DNA of 64,000 nt from Sepioteuthis lessoniana (taxonomy: Eukaryota > Mollusca > Cephalopoda > Myopsida > Loliginidae). The notes under the pieces were generated by a model. The model saw only the letters and a program-made list of their open reading frames with translations, was not told the DNA's origin and made no database searches. The translations under genes and the position numbers were made by a program. Below are positions 22,670 through 33,320 of this stretch, one piece after another (position 1 is the stretch's first letter; each line of letters opens with the position of its first letter). The stretch spans positions 22,377,037 to 22,441,036 of the forward strand of contig OY757904.1 in the NCBI GenBank assembly GCA_963585895.1, read 5' to 3'.

Positions 22670-23570
22670 CGTGGTGCATTCAATAAGTTTCCAGACTTTT
22701 TTTTTACAGGCAGTTAAAATTTACGTAGACTCTTGAAAATTCACTATGTTATTGCTATACATCTTATGAGATGACTGACCAATTTTTATGATTTCAGGTT
22801 CAAATAAACAGATACAGCAGCAATTGGAACACACCTTACTAAATCCTGATTGTCACAAATGGTGAATTTCAAAAATGCAACCTGGACGTGAGGAAGAACG
22901 ATATGCAATAAAATTCTGTTTTAAATTTGGAAAAATGCCATAGAAACGTATGGAACGCTTCAGACTGCTTTTGGAGCATCTTGCATGAATCGAGCGTCAG
23001 TTTTTGAGTGGCATAAGAGATTCAAGGAAGGCAGGGAGTCTACGAGGAATGATGAGACGTGTGGAAGGAGTAAGGAAGTCAATACACCAGAGCTGATATG
23101 CCAAAGGGTTAGGGTTAGGGTTAGTATGTTGAGGTTTTAAGGGAGTTCAGGGAGAGATTCCACTGGAAGAGGCCAGCACTCTTCAAATCGGGTCAGTGGC
23201 ATTTCCACTAGAACAATGCACCAGTCCACAACTCCACCCTTTTCACAGACTATTTGACCAAGATGGGCATCAAGACAGTTCCTCACCCTCCCTATAGTCC
23301 AGACTTTGCTCCCTGTGACATTTGCTTATTCCCTAAGCTCAGAGGCTGTCGTTATGAGACAATTGAGGAAATTAAAGAGGCAGTGACAAAGGTGATTGAT
23401 ACGCTTACACAAGAGGACTTCTATGCGGCCTTCTAGAAGTTGTTGGAACGGTAGAAGAAGTGCATTGCAGCCGAAGGAGATTACTTTGAAGGGGACTAGA
23501 GTTTCATGTGTGTACTATCTATAAAAGTGCCCATATGAAATAAGTCTGGAAACTTACTTAATGATCCTCG
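22670..23570 (+). mobile_element. MAR-1 mariner deletion derivative, copy 1
   Basis: Terminal inverted repeats start CGTGGTGCATTCAATAAGTT at left and end ACTTAATGATCCTCG at right, inside TA at 22668-22669 and 23571-23572. At 901 bp it is shorter than the usual mariner (about 1.3 kb). It keeps the N-terminal helix-turn-helix region (NRASVFEWHKRF motif) and the C-terminal third (PDFAPCD, final catalytic Asp), joined across a TTAGGGTTAGGG stretch at about 23106-23122. The middle of the transposase, with the first catalytic Asp, is gone. It also has stops, so it can move only with enzyme supplied by another copy. Confidence 0.9.
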
Positions 23571-23619
23571 TATATATTAGATATATATGATTTGTGAACT
23601 CTTTTTGTTGATAACGTTT

Positions 23620-24012
23620 TTAAACAAGCCGAAGCTCATTATTTTGCACACAGGTAAATGGTTCTAAATATTTCTTATGTATCATTAACAATTAATTTAA
23701 ACATCAGTGATTTGTTTACACACAGTTAAATGATCAAACTATTCTATTTCAAATAGTTCAAGTTAGCATCTCATTTGTTTGAACTCAGTTTAGATGTCAA
23801 ACTGTTTTATTTGACCCATAGGTGGGACCCTCGCAGGTGCTACCACTCTGGAGCAGAGAGAACCTGAGAACTCTGATTTCTCCGAAGCTCCCGCATTATT
23901 GGTACCTCACCATTAGATTGTTTAATGTTATATCTAGGATACTGGCTGGGGATGTCTTACCCCTCTGCTGAGATGCAGACGGTGTATTTTACTGCCTCAA
24001 CCGAGTTGGCAG
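23620..24012 (-). mobile_element. SINE-C, minus copy
   Basis: Reversed family blocks: GACCCATAGGTGGGACCCT, CTACCACTCTGG, CCTCACCATTAGATTGTTTA and CTTACCCCTCTGC, ending in the head region ACTGCCTCAACCGAGTTGGC. Confidence 0.8.
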
Positions 24013-24121
24013 TTAACTTCTTTGAAAGAATTTTCAGTGTATTATAGAATTGGCCACTTGTTCCTCTGGCTTCTTTTCGACATCCTTTATTGTCCTCAAG
24101 TAGATCTTTTCGTAGTTTATT

Positions 24122-24564
24122 ACTAGGGTGACTGAAAAAGTTTCGCAATATTTTGGCATGTGCTAGTTTGTGGCGTGTATATCACGTGAACGAAGTCATT
24201 AAAGCTGTGGTAGGTATCCGCAGTGATTGATAGTATTGTGGTTCTTGGTGCGCTGGCAAGTTGTGAAATGCTACATCGCGTGTGTAATTTGAAAGTCGCA
24301 CAGATAAACAGGCAATCTATTTTAACTCGAAAACTTATGCTTTACGAAATTGAACTGGGTCATAACGCCATGGAAACAATTAAAAACATTTGTTGAATGA
24401 ATAATAAAGACACAATAAATTACAGTTCGTTCAAGAAACTTTGCTCGGTTTGCAAGAAGCTTGACGATCAGGAAAGGTCAGGTCGGACTAAAACCGTGGA
24501 TTCCGATGGTGTGCTCCAAGCTAGGGATGCAACTCCGGAGTGTAGCACTCAGAGATAATCAGGT
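24122..24564 (+). pseudogene. MAR-2 mariner, N-terminal part
   Basis: Starts at ACTAGGGTGACTGAAAAAG, typical of a mariner terminus. About 230 bp in it encodes, with frameshifts and a stop, the N-terminal DNA-binding part: ELGHNAMETIKN, then KKLDDQERSGRTKTVDSDG, a linker typical of this subfamily. It is interrupted at about 24565 by a SINE-A and not resumed in recognisable form. Distinct from MAR-1. Confidence 0.75.
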
Positions 24565-24582
24565 GGGTTCACCATCTTATAT

Positions 24583-24864
24583 ATATTTACCAACCCCTTC
24601 TCTGGTACTGGATATGACACAAAGTCAATTTTTAAAGCGGAGTTTAACAGGTTTGAATTCAGAGTTTTCCTTCTCCTAGACTTGTTGTCTCATCAAGGCT
24701 GAAGAACCCAGTCTACTCTACTATTTACCCATAGCTGGAGGGAGAATAATTGGATTCATACCTTTCCCAAGGGTATTAGTGCTATGTAAAATGCAATCAG
24801 CCTCGTCCAGGATTTGAACTCGTGTCGCCGTGTCCATTTCTAACGACGATAACCATTACACCAC
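24583..24864 (-). mobile_element. SINE-A inserted in MAR-2
   Basis: Nearly full-length copy with 18-bp TSD GGGTTCACCMTCTTATAT (one difference) at 24565-24582 and 24865-24882, spaced exactly 300 bp apart. The target is mariner coding sequence. Confidence 0.92.
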
Positions 24865-24889
24865 GGGTTCACCCTCTTATATCTCAGTA

Positions 24890-25155
24890 TCTTAACAATA
24901 ATCATTAGTTAACAATTATAGCTTCATATAATTATTCTTAATACAAATAATTGACACACAAGAATACTTGATATTAGATAATTATCAAATACAAATAATT
25001 TTTCAATTAGATTTATTTGACCCTTAGATGAGACTAACAGGTACAACTCCTAGGTAGAGTTGACCTTGGAGTAATAGGTACTTCATACTTCCCAGGTCTT
25101 CAGAACTCAAGCTTCCCCGTCAGATGCAGTTCAGTGTCAAATTCAGAACAATCTA
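24890..25155 (-). mobile_element. SINE-C relative, decayed
   Basis: Recognisable only in its middle: TTTATTTGACCCTTAGATGA, GGTACAACTCC, GAGTTGACCTTGGAGTAAT, CTTCCCCGTCAGATGCAGTT. Belongs to the older SINE-C subgroup also seen at 39.4, 43.7 and 52.1 kb. Confidence 0.6.
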
Positions 25156-25359
25156 TTTGTGGGGGGGTGTCTCTTAACCCTGTTCGGGGTATACACACGG
25201 AGTATTTTAAGCCCCATAACACAGTAGATGAATTTCGAAGTCTAAAGAATAAATTGAATCTCGTCTATTTCTTGATTTGCCTTGTTAGACCTAATCTCAA
25301 AGATATACTGTATAGACGTAATACAAATATAAGCGGAAACATAATCAAAGATAATGGAA

Positions 25360-25482
25360 ATTTACTAAGCTTTTTGCTTAGATGTGGCACAAGGCCATAT
25401 GAAAGGGGCACCCAATGAGACTCGAACTCACTCGTGTAGGTTTGCTAGCCGAGCTTGCTAACCATTACACCACCAGAGGCGC
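25360..25482 (-). mobile_element. SINE-E, minus copy
   Basis: Antisense of the 5593-5713 element: tail AATTTACTAAGCTTTTTGCT, then CACAAGGCC, box B-like GAGACTCGAACTCA and box A side ACCATTACACCACC. Confidence 0.8.
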
Positions 25483-25494
25483 GACGAACTTCAA

Positions 25495-25883
25495 TGAACG
25501 AACAAACACACTTCTTTATAAAAATATATCTCTTACACTTTATTCTCGAAAGGGTTGATGTTTCTATGGTGTGTGAGAGATAAGTGGAGACAGGGACAGA
25601 CTGATATATTGACCCAACTTCTTCTTTTGACCATAGCACGCTGTGTTATCTTCAAGAACCCACTTAGCACTTCTTCCGCATCTTGGCTGGAGTTGATCAA
25701 CCGGGGGTCACTGAGGGCCACAGCCCTCAGTCTGCAAGCTAGCCCTCTATGTCGAACTAACTTAACGTCCGCCGGCATCTGCCCATATTCTTTCATAACG
25801 TCCACTTGCTTTCGCTTCTTCTTCCGCTTATTTACAGTGATGTATCTCTGATTGACGGCTCGGTCAAGGGTCAATATATAACA
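25495..25883 (-). mobile_element. LTR-2 relative, probable solo LTR
   Basis: Minus strand starts TGTTATATATTGACCC. Near its end it shares CCCTTTCGAGAATAAA (polyadenylation signal) and the following GAGATATATTTTTATA with the LTR-2 at 6722-7432. Ends in TG/CA, but I could not find a 4-bp TSD, so the borders are approximate. A minus-strand frame of 128 codons here is not matched to a known protein. Confidence 0.5.
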
Positions 25884-25995
25884 GATATACCTACCAAGAA
25901 AAAGAATATATGAACACATGATTATGTACGGAAGGCACTAAAACATTTGCTATGCGTCATTTAAATGTTATTAGAAAAACTGCTATGCCAACTTT

Positions 25996-26026
<31 letters not shown>

Positions 26027-26583
26027 TCGGGTAGATTAGATACAGATTCAATGGCGCTTGGCGACTGCGACTTTCTTGCCAGTGAGATTATCAGAGGCTC
26101 CCACGTTCTTGTTATCCCTTTTTATACTGGCGTAATGGGAAAGATGGAAAAATAGTATTTTATAAACTAAACCGCCCTTCCTACAATGTTTCCCATAACA
26201 ATATACCCAGCCCAATCGGCTGGGACTGTTGAACGTACCGACTGCATCTGTGCAGAGGAGTAAAACCCATCATAAACCAATGTCTTGCTCAGTCGGCTGG
26301 GGCTGTAGAATACACCGACTGCATCTCGGCAGAGGGGTAAGACCCCCCCCAAAAAAAAACAATCTGATGGTGAGGGTCCAGTAATATTGGAGCTTTGGGG
26401 AATGTGGTGTACCCCTTCATTGCCATTGCTCCCAGGTCCACTCTGGTAGCACCTTATAGGGTCACATCTATGGGTCAAACAGGACTAAACTGTGTTGGTT
26501 GAGGTGAGATTATTTTTGCGTTTAAAGTGCGTATTTATGCTTAACTGGATTGTTTAAAATAGAAATGTTTTGACATTTAACTT

Positions 26584-27173
26584 CATCATCATCATATCGT
26601 GCTGGCAGCACGGATATCCCTGACCCTCTCTCGCCACTCCTCCCTATCGTTCATCGCCCTAGGTAAGTCTTCAGGACAACAACCTGTATCCTCACATAGC
26701 TGCTGAATGTACGTTCGTGCTGGTCGTCCTGCTTTTGCGCGGCCGTGTGTGGGGAGCCATAAGAGTACATCTCTTATGAGTTCATCTCTGCTTCTCCAGC
26801 AATGTCCTGCATGTCTGGTTCGCCTAACTTGAATAGTTTTCGTGATAGGGGGCAGGTGGCCGTACAGTTGGTGTCTTGTGGGGTGTTGCTGCCAGGACTT
26901 GTTCAGGATTGCACGCAGCATTCTTGTGTAATTGCTATCTAGTTTCTTCTCCAGCCGTTTTGTTAGCGTCCATGTAGTGCATCCATATAGCAGTATCGAT
27001 GTGACCGCTGCCTGGAAGAAACTGCGTTTCATTTTATCGGTTAGGTCTGATTTCCATATAGTCGATAGCCTATTGATAGCTGTCCATGCTTTCGTTAACC
27101 TCGTTTCGATGTCCTTTTCGGTTGATTCGACGCTGCTTCCTAGGTACGTGAATTAAATTCACGTACCTAGGAA
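26584..27173 (-). pseudogene. LINE-1, 5'-truncated insertion with intact C-terminal frame
   Basis: C-terminal part of the LINE-1 RT protein. One uninterrupted minus-strand frame from about 27150 to 26592 (about 187 codons) starts at FTYLGSS and runs through RLTKAWTAI, FFQAAVTSILLYGCTTWTL, the RRTRHAGHCWRS segment and AKAGRPARTY to MNDREEWRERVRDIRA. The 3' end is a short ATGATGATG tail (26584-26594 region). Perfect 11-bp TSD ACATTTAACTT at 26573-26583 and 27174-27184. The open frame suggests a fairly recent insertion, but without catalytic motifs or endonuclease it is inert. Confidence 0.9.
27137..27173. repeat. Perfect 18-bp foldback at the LINE-1 5' junction
   Basis: Arms 27137-27154 and 27156-27173 are exact reverse complements around one base. 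The inner arm is LINE coding sequence (TYLGSS). The outer arm is its inverted copy, ending exactly at the TSD. Confidence 0.92.
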
Positions 27174-27265
27174 ACATTTAACTTAGTGTAAACAAAAACA
27201 ATACTTTTAATAAACTAAATTGTTTGAATTAGAACTGTTTGACTAAACTGAATAGCTTTAAATAG

Positions 27266-27306
27266 TAATTTATGAAGCTCTTTGCTTCAATGTGGCACAA
27301 GGCCGA
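27266..27306 (-). mobile_element. 41-bp SINE-E 3'-end insertion with 16-bp TSD
   Basis: Antisense of the last part of SINE-E (GGCCTTGTGCCACATTGAAG, then AAAGAGCTTCATAAATTA). Flanked by perfect GAATAGCTTTAAATAG at 27250-27265 and 27307-27322. An extremely 5'-truncated retrotransposition event. Confidence 0.85.
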
Positions 27307-27464
27307 GAATAGCTTTAAATAGAAATGGTTTTACAATTAAATTGGCTATTTATGCTAAGTTGAGTTATCTAAAGTAGAACAGTTCATTTGTATGAAAATG
27401 GATGACATAGGTTAATATGCCATAAAACCAAAGCAAACAAATAAAACCAACAACAAACTAACAG

Positions 27465-27748
27465 TGTCCTGGATATGACATTAGAATATCTGATGGCGAA
27501 TCTCAAGTAAAGCTGGAGCTCTAGGGAATGCAGAGTACCCTTCCATTGCCATTACTTCAAAGTCCACTCAGAACCGGAGTAGTAGTACCTGATAGGGTCC
27601 AATCTATGGGTCAAACAGTACAAACTAAGTATTCAAACAATTGACGTGTTAAATTGTGACTGTTATATAGCTATACTTGAAACCAGTTAACTGTGCAAAA
27701 AAGAGCTCACGCTCATTTAAGAATGTTATCTTCAAAATGTGTTTACAA

Positions 27749-27783
<35 letters not shown>

Positions 27784-27862
27784 GTAAAGACGATTTGACA
27801 TTAGATAACCTACAATGGTTGATAAGCAATAAAACCAAACCAAACTAAACCAAATCATATAT
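27465..27862 (+). mobile_element. SINE-C, head-less copy
   Basis: Starts at the CAGTGTCCTGGATATGACAT block and runs through the body. A (TATC)n microsatellite at 27749-27782 sits just before the shared tail ATAACCTACAATGGTTGATA. Confidence 0.8.
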
Positions 27863-27914
27863 ATTTAATGTATAAAAAGTTTTTTTTGTAGTTTAGAAAT
27901 CACACCCAAAATAC

Positions 27915-27965
<51 letters not shown>

Positions 27966-28613
27966 TAGAGTATGTTACGTAGCATATGTTACAATGACAA
28001 AGTGAAAGATGAACTATTTTACAGGTGTTTTTTGAAATTTCGAAAGTTATAAGCCACAATGAAAATATTCAATCTCAGTTCCTCAAACAACAAAAGAAAA
28101 TCGACAAATATGTTTATGGGAACTATGCGTAAAAATCAATAAATACGCAGACAAAGGACCGAATAAATATATGAAGAAAAAAATTAGTCTCAGATATTCG
28201 GAAGATAGTTGAAGGATATAATGACCGAAATATTTTGCTTAAAACAGCATAAATGAAAATAATAAGCTCACAAAATATATAGAATGAAAATATTTAATTC
28301 CAGATCTTCAAATAATAACAGAGGACTGAATATTATCACAAACAAAATGTTGAAGAAAAAAAGAAAAAAAGAAAAAAGGAAAAACAAAACAGATGAAGAC
28401 AACAGTCTAAAATATATTTGGGACAACGAAAAATGTTATGAATGAACAGATAAATAGAGAAATAAAAGTAGGAGAAAAAAGTTGAAAAGAAATGTAAGAA
28501 GCTGAGAAATACATAAATAATGAAACAGAGAAAAAAGAGAAAAAGATAAAGTTATTAACCGAGGTAAATTACGAAAATAGTAAAAGAACAAAACGACTAG
28601 ACTCTTGAGTTCT

Positions 28614-28676
<63 letters not shown>

Positions 28677-28894
28677 ATAAAATAATGAAAAAACAAAAAA
28701 CAAAAAAACAAAAACGAAAGAAGTGAAGTTATGAAATATAGAAAAAATAAGAATAAAAACTAATTAAACGAGGAATAAAAAGAATGGGTTATTATAGACA
28801 AAAAACCCCTAAAAACCTAACTATTTGAAAGAATCTATTCAATACAAGAGTTAAAGATATGCATGTCTCAGAGTGGGAATGAAAGGAAAGAAGT

Positions 28895-28955
<61 letters not shown>

Positions 28956-28970
28956 CTATATACGAGGTGC
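27863..28970. other. A-rich spacer with microsatellites
   Basis: (TA)n about 27919-27963, (GA)n 28619-28674, (CA)n about 28896-28953. Otherwise AAGAAA-rich sequence with no element recognised. Confidence 0.6.
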
Positions 28971-28972
28971 AT

Positions 28973-29858
28973 ACGATAAGTTTCCAGAGGTTTTTCGTAT
29001 GGGCAGTTTAATTGATAGTACACACATGAAAATCTACTCCCCTTCGAAGTAATCTCATCTGGCTGCAATGCATTTGTTGTACCGTTCCAACAACTTCTCG
29101 AAGGCCCCCTGGAAGTCCTCTTGTGTGAGCGTGTCAATGACCTTCGTCACAGCCTCTTTTATCTCATCAATTGTCTCATAACGACAGTCTCTGAGCTTAG
29201 GGAATAAGCAAAAGTCACAGGGAGCAAGATCCGGAATATAGGGAGGGTGAGGAACTGTCTTGATGCCCATCTTGGTCAAATAGTCTGTGACAAGAATGGA
29301 GTGCATTGTATTGGTGGAAATGCCACTGACCCGATTTGAAGAGTGCTGGCCTCTTCCAGTGTAATCTCTTGCTGAACTCCCTTAAAACCTCAATATACTA
29401 ACCCTAACCCTAACCCTTTGACTAATCAACTCTAGTGTATTGACTTCCTTACTCCTCCCACACGTCTCATCATCCCTCATAGACTCCCTGTCTTCCTTGC
29501 ATCTCTTATGCCACTCAAAAACTGATGCTCGATTCATGCGAGATAGTCGAAAAGTAGTCTGAAGCATTGCATACGTTGCTGTGGCATTTTTTCCAAGTTT
29601 AAATCAGAATGTTATTGCATAACTTTCTTCTAAAGTGTCCTCACGTCCAGATTGCATTTTTAAAATTCACCAGCTGTGACAATCAGGCTTTAGTAGGATA
29701 TATTCCTATTGCTGCTGTATCTGTTGATTTGAACCTGAAATCATAAAAATGGGTCAGTCATCTCATAAGATGTATAGCAATAACAGTGAATGTTCAAGAG
29801 TCTTCGATAATTTTAAATGCCCATACGAAAAAGTCTGGAAACTTATCGTATGCACCTC

Positions 29859-29859
<1 letters not shown>
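28973..29859 (-). mobile_element. MAR-1 mariner deletion derivative, copy 2
   Basis: Both ends intact: a perfect 26-bp terminal inverted repeat beginning CGAGGTGCATACGATAAGTT, flanked by TA (28971-28972 and 29860-29861). The minus strand carries two frames. 29382-29567 is the N-terminal region with NRASVFEWHKRC, and 29055-29306 is the C-terminal third with YIPDLAPCDF. The same internal deletion and CCCTAACCCTAACCC junction are present as in copies 1 and 3. It is flanked by (CA)n and (TA)n microsatellites. Confidence 0.92.

Positions 29860-29919
<60 letters not shown>
29860..29919. repeat. (TA)n beside MAR-1
   Basis: About 60 bp of pure TA directly at the mariner end; TA is the mariner target. 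Confidence 0.95.
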
Positions 29920-29921
<2 letters not shown>

Positions 29922-30179
29922 AAACAGAGGAGAATACACAATTGTTTAAAAAACATTTGATAAAACAAAAAGTGCTCAAAATCTGGCAGGCATGATAGAA
30001 TAAAACTAAAAGTACATTCACTTATTTATGTGCGTATAAATGTGTTCATGTTTATATGAGTAGGTGTGTGTATATGCATCCATATTTGGGAAAAATTAGA
30101 AATAAATACGACTGTATGAAAATGTATAAAGATAAAACAAACAAATAAACAAATAAAACAAAACCAAGAAAAAAACACA

Positions 30180-30358
30180 AGGTCTTCCGAGGGAGATTTT
30201 ATTTGAAGAAATATTTGCTAACGTTAAATGTTTTGGCTTTTAGATCTTCAACAGGGTGAGTAAATAATTATTCAATAACTTACATGCCCTGATGAAGGTC
30301 TAAAATCCCAAACGATGACAAATATTTCTACAAATAAAATCATCCACAGGAGACCTTG
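30180..30358. repeat. Foldback repeat with Penelope-like end motifs
   Basis: About 75-bp arms (30180-30262 and 30288-30358) are diverged inverted copies. Each contains CTGATGAAGG or CTGTTGAAGA followed by an AAAA-C block, resembling the terminal sequence of the PLE at 32.8-36.7 kb. Neither arm makes a complete hammerhead core. Confidence 0.6.
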
Positions 30359-31402
30359 TTTTTTTTTCATCGGTATTCATTTTCATATATAACCATGTAA
30401 AGGTAGGCAAATATGTGCGGATGTGTGTATGTGAGCATGTATGTATGTATATGTATCCGTTCTTGCAGAACATATACAAGAGCAAGCATGTGTGAACATG
30501 ATTGTGAGTGTGTTGTAAGATCAAAAGCCAAGTTGAAAGTTGGTAAGGCGATAGAATTAAAGATTATGCGTGAGAATTGTTTCTGGATGAAAAGAGCGAG
30601 ATTCATATCCATCATAAACAGATTTTTGTGCTAAGCATAGTCGAATGTTCGGAGATAAGTATCTGACAAGTTTAAGTACCTGAAAGCTGAGTGGTCAGTG
30701 TTCGTCAGAAGGTAGTCATGAGCGCGCTATATTTACCGCGCAACAGTTGAGCTATTAGTAGATAGGTCCGAGAAGTCGGGAAATATTAGTTCATCAGTTG
30801 CATTGACCAGTTTAACTCAGTCACTTGGCCGTTACATTTGGGATAGGACATCGAAAGTAGAAGGGAAAAAGTAGGTCGGGGTATGCCCCTCTCTGTCTAC
30901 TGTGAGCGAGAGTGGTTGGAGTTTGGAGTTCACCAGGAGAATCTTGTTATCTGTCCATATTGTGATAGCACGAACTCAGCACGTTGGACCGATTTGCAAA
31001 GTGTCAATTACTTCAATTAAGCAAAATATCCTCGGAATTTGTTTTTGTCCTTATTTGCCATTGCGAATCTGCATCAAGGCTCATATTATTTCTACCCAAC
31101 AATATTTCTGCCTAACAATATTGGGTTGCATCATTGTCATTGGTGAAACATTCTGCCGTTGAAATTACTTCATTCAAAAAGTTCTAACCCTCACCTAGAA
31201 AGAAGAGCCATAGCTGAATATCTGGTTATGGCAGTACATTACCATTTCTTATAGAACAAGAAAAACTATTTCTGATTTCTGTTTAAATTTCGGTGCTGGT
31301 GGGGTTCATAATCTGGGTGTCGTATAAATATACGTATATATAGTTTCAAAATTCGAATTCAGGACCTCATCGTGGCACAGCAGAGGCAATGATTGTTCGG
31401 TT
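30359..31402. other. Unassigned stretch
   Basis: No gene, RNA or repeat recognised. Short GTAT-rich run at about 30420-30460. Confidence 0.4.
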
Positions 31403-31625
31403 CAGAGGTACCGAACTGCCAACCCTACGAAAGGACAGAATTGCAAACACGATCACATGGTCTTATTGGGAACCAAGCTTCAAGGGTTCCGAACTACCAA
31501 CCCTACGAAAGGACAGAATTGTAAACACGATCACATGGTCTTATTGAGAACCAAGCTTCAAAGGTTCAGAACTACCAACCCTACGAAAGGACAGAATTGC
31601 AAACACGATCACAAGGTCTTATTCC
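31403..31625. repeat. 78-bp tandem repeat, about three units
   Basis: CCAACCCTACGAAAGGACAG recurs at 31419, 31497 and 31575, with GATCACATGGTCTTATT between. Confidence 0.9.
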
Positions 31626-31760
31626 CAAGACGTTGAAACGAGTTAAACTGGATGGGTAGCAAAATCTGCTCAATTAACCAGCAGTGTAGCGTTATAAGCG
31701 GTTAAACAATATATATATCCTTGTCGAATCCTGCTCGTAGCGGAGGGGTTCGGTAAACGT

Positions 31761-31769
<9 letters not shown>

Positions 31770-31812
<43 letters not shown>
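31770..31812. repeat. (GC)(CA)(TA) microsatellite
   Basis: GCGCGCGC, then (CA)n, then (TA)n. Confidence 0.9.
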
Positions 31813-31899
31813 GAGGTGGGAAAAAGTGTAGAGACTATATCTTTGAATTTTATTGATTTAAACATTTAAGTGAAGACTTTTCACAGCTGAGAAACTTAT

Positions 31900-32260
31900 A
31901 AAATAAGCAGATGACGTCTAGACGTTTCGACTCCTAAGATGCAATCCTCACGTGACCTTATATAATATGTGTTACTCGGGGAAAAGACAGCTGGCAATTT
32001 AAACTGATAATGAACGAACGATTTATAGAAGACTGCTGTTAATTTGGGGATTGTAAGAAAAAGAACAAATATTCACGTAGTCGTCACGTGACGCTCGAAG
32101 CGGAGGGAATCAATAATAACAACAAAAACAACAATTTAAAGATCAGGAATTTCATTACTTGTTTACTGAGTATTCACTTGTTTAGAGTTCATTGAAAAAG
32201 ATAGAAATCTAGTGTCATCTAAAAAGCGTAGATAGCCATCGAGAAGAATAAGTGCAAATT
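31900..32260. repeat. Old repeat, partner of 38095-38405
   Basis: Shares in the same order CTCACGTGACCTTA, CGATTTATAG, CACGTGACGCTCG, GGGAATCAATAATAA and GAAATCTAGTGT with 38095-38405. On the minus strand GTCGAAACGTCTAGACGT forms a perfect hairpin next to a GAAA, but a full hammerhead core is not visible. Possibly the end of another Penelope-like element. Confidence 0.5.
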
Positions 32261-32496
32261 CTTGATCAACCGTTTCCTGAACTGAAAATCATTCTCAAGG
32301 ATTAGATGAGAAGACGTAGAGAACACTGAAAGTATTTTGACGAGACGTTTTCATTCCGGATAAAAAGAATTTTAGTGGTGCCTCGGCCAAAGGAAAAGTA
32401 AGAAAAATAAGGGGACTATTTTAAAGAAACTTAACGTGGTCTTTTTTTGTCTTAGTCAATTCAGTTAAAAGTTCGATACTTTTTGAACATACCAAG

Positions 32497-32499
<3 letters not shown>

Positions 32500-32560
<61 letters not shown>
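32500..32560. repeat. (TA)n
   Basis: About 61 bp of pure TA directly before a SINE-D. Confidence 0.95.
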
Positions 32561-32563
<3 letters not shown>

Positions 32564-32807
32564 GATAGAGAGTGCGCCAATGGTCCGGGAGACCTGGGTC
32601 CAATCCCAGGTCGCATCGTACCAAAGACTTTAAAAATGGTACTTGATACCTTCTTGCTTAACATTCAGTAATATAAGGCACGTATCAAGAGTAAAGTGGA
32701 GCAATCCAGGGAAAGGAGCAGCGCCCTCCCCTACACCTCAGTGTAGTAGCTATCGAAAAGGGAGCCTTCTGGTCGCCCTCGATTACGATCGCCAACTTTA
32801 CTTTATA
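32561..32807 (+). mobile_element. SINE-D, head partly replaced by (TA)n
   Basis: Starts GTGGATAGAGAGTGCGCC, has box B GGTCCAATCCC, the body, and GGAGCCTTCTGGTCGCCCT near the end. Box A is eroded. Confidence 0.85.
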
Positions 32808-32813
32808 TATATA

Positions 32814-33185
32814 TGAAGAAAATAGAAAAAAAACAAAATATTCAAAATGTGATGAATTTATTTATGTTGGTAAAGTCAATATTAAAACGTTTCGGTTTTA
32901 TTAAAACTTCATCAGGACTTTTGTGATGAAGAAAAAACGTTGCATGAGCAACGATGGATGTTTTCTTAATAAAATAAGGAAAGAAGAGAGAGTGTATATA
33001 CAAAGAAATAGTCATAACCGTTCAGTCAGCGTTCTTTTTTGAAAACTATTACGTGATTGACACAGGCATTCATGTTTAAAATGTGTCGAATTTCTTAGAG
33101 AAACACTGGATTGAAAGTTGATAAAATTAGAAGGAAAAGAAGAGAAATAAAAAGGGAGAGAAGAAAAGAACAGAACAGAAGAGAA
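32814..33185. repeat. PLE left terminal arm
   Basis: Inverted counterpart of 36366-36742. Shared landmarks include TGTATATACAAAGAAATAG, ACGTGATTGACACAGGCATT and the CATCAGGACTTTTGTGATG block. Confidence 0.85.
32871..32922 (-). ncRNA. Hammerhead-ribozyme-like motif, left PLE arm
   Basis: On the minus strand, in type I order: stem I strand AAAGUC, core CUGAUGA, stem II GUUUU/AAAAC with a 3-base loop, core GAAA, stem III ACGUUUUAAUAU (partly paired), U before the expected cleavage point, then stem I strand GACUUU. Stem I pairs perfectly (6 bp) and both core boxes are canonical. Hammerheads in Penelope-like elements are established knowledge. Self-cleavage of this copy is inferred; an unpaired A beside stem II and the weak stem III may limit it. 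Confidence 0.6.
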
Positions 33186-33320
33186 AAGAAAAGAAAGGAA
33201 AAAAGACATATTTATAATTAAATTGGGTATGAATTTTATAAGGAATTTAATGTATAATGTTACACTTATTCATTAAGAAACATTATGTATGTAAACGTTG
33301 TAATTCTGATAATATGTTTG

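Larger units (their letters stand above)
26205..27450 (+). mobile_element. SINE-C with doubled head, hosting LINE-1 and a SINE-E scrap
   Basis: The head is present twice (CCCAATCGGCTGGGACTG at 26209 and CTCAGTCGGCTGGGGCTG at 26288). The body runs to 26583, is interrupted by LINE-1, resumes at 27185 with the 45-bp ladder, is interrupted again by 41 bp of SINE-E (27266-27306), and ends in the TTAATATGCCATAAAACC tail. Confidence 0.8.

Noticed and set aside
23104-23123. Interstitial telomere repeat (TTAGGG)n
   Set aside because: Only about two to three units, and part of the MAR-1 element in all three copies; not evidence of a chromosome fusion or telomere.
25533-25919. 128-codon minus-strand frame as a host gene
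   Set aside because: Overlaps a sequence related to LTR-2, including the polyadenylation-signal block; more likely chance openness in an LTR, though not proven.
26932-27156. Plus-strand 74-codon frame
   Set aside because: Antisense shadow of the LINE-1 C-terminal frame on the minus strand.
31403-31625. CRISPR-like array (three repeats of 78 bp)
   Set aside because: Units are contiguous, with no unique spacers, in eukaryotic DNA; an ordinary tandem repeat.
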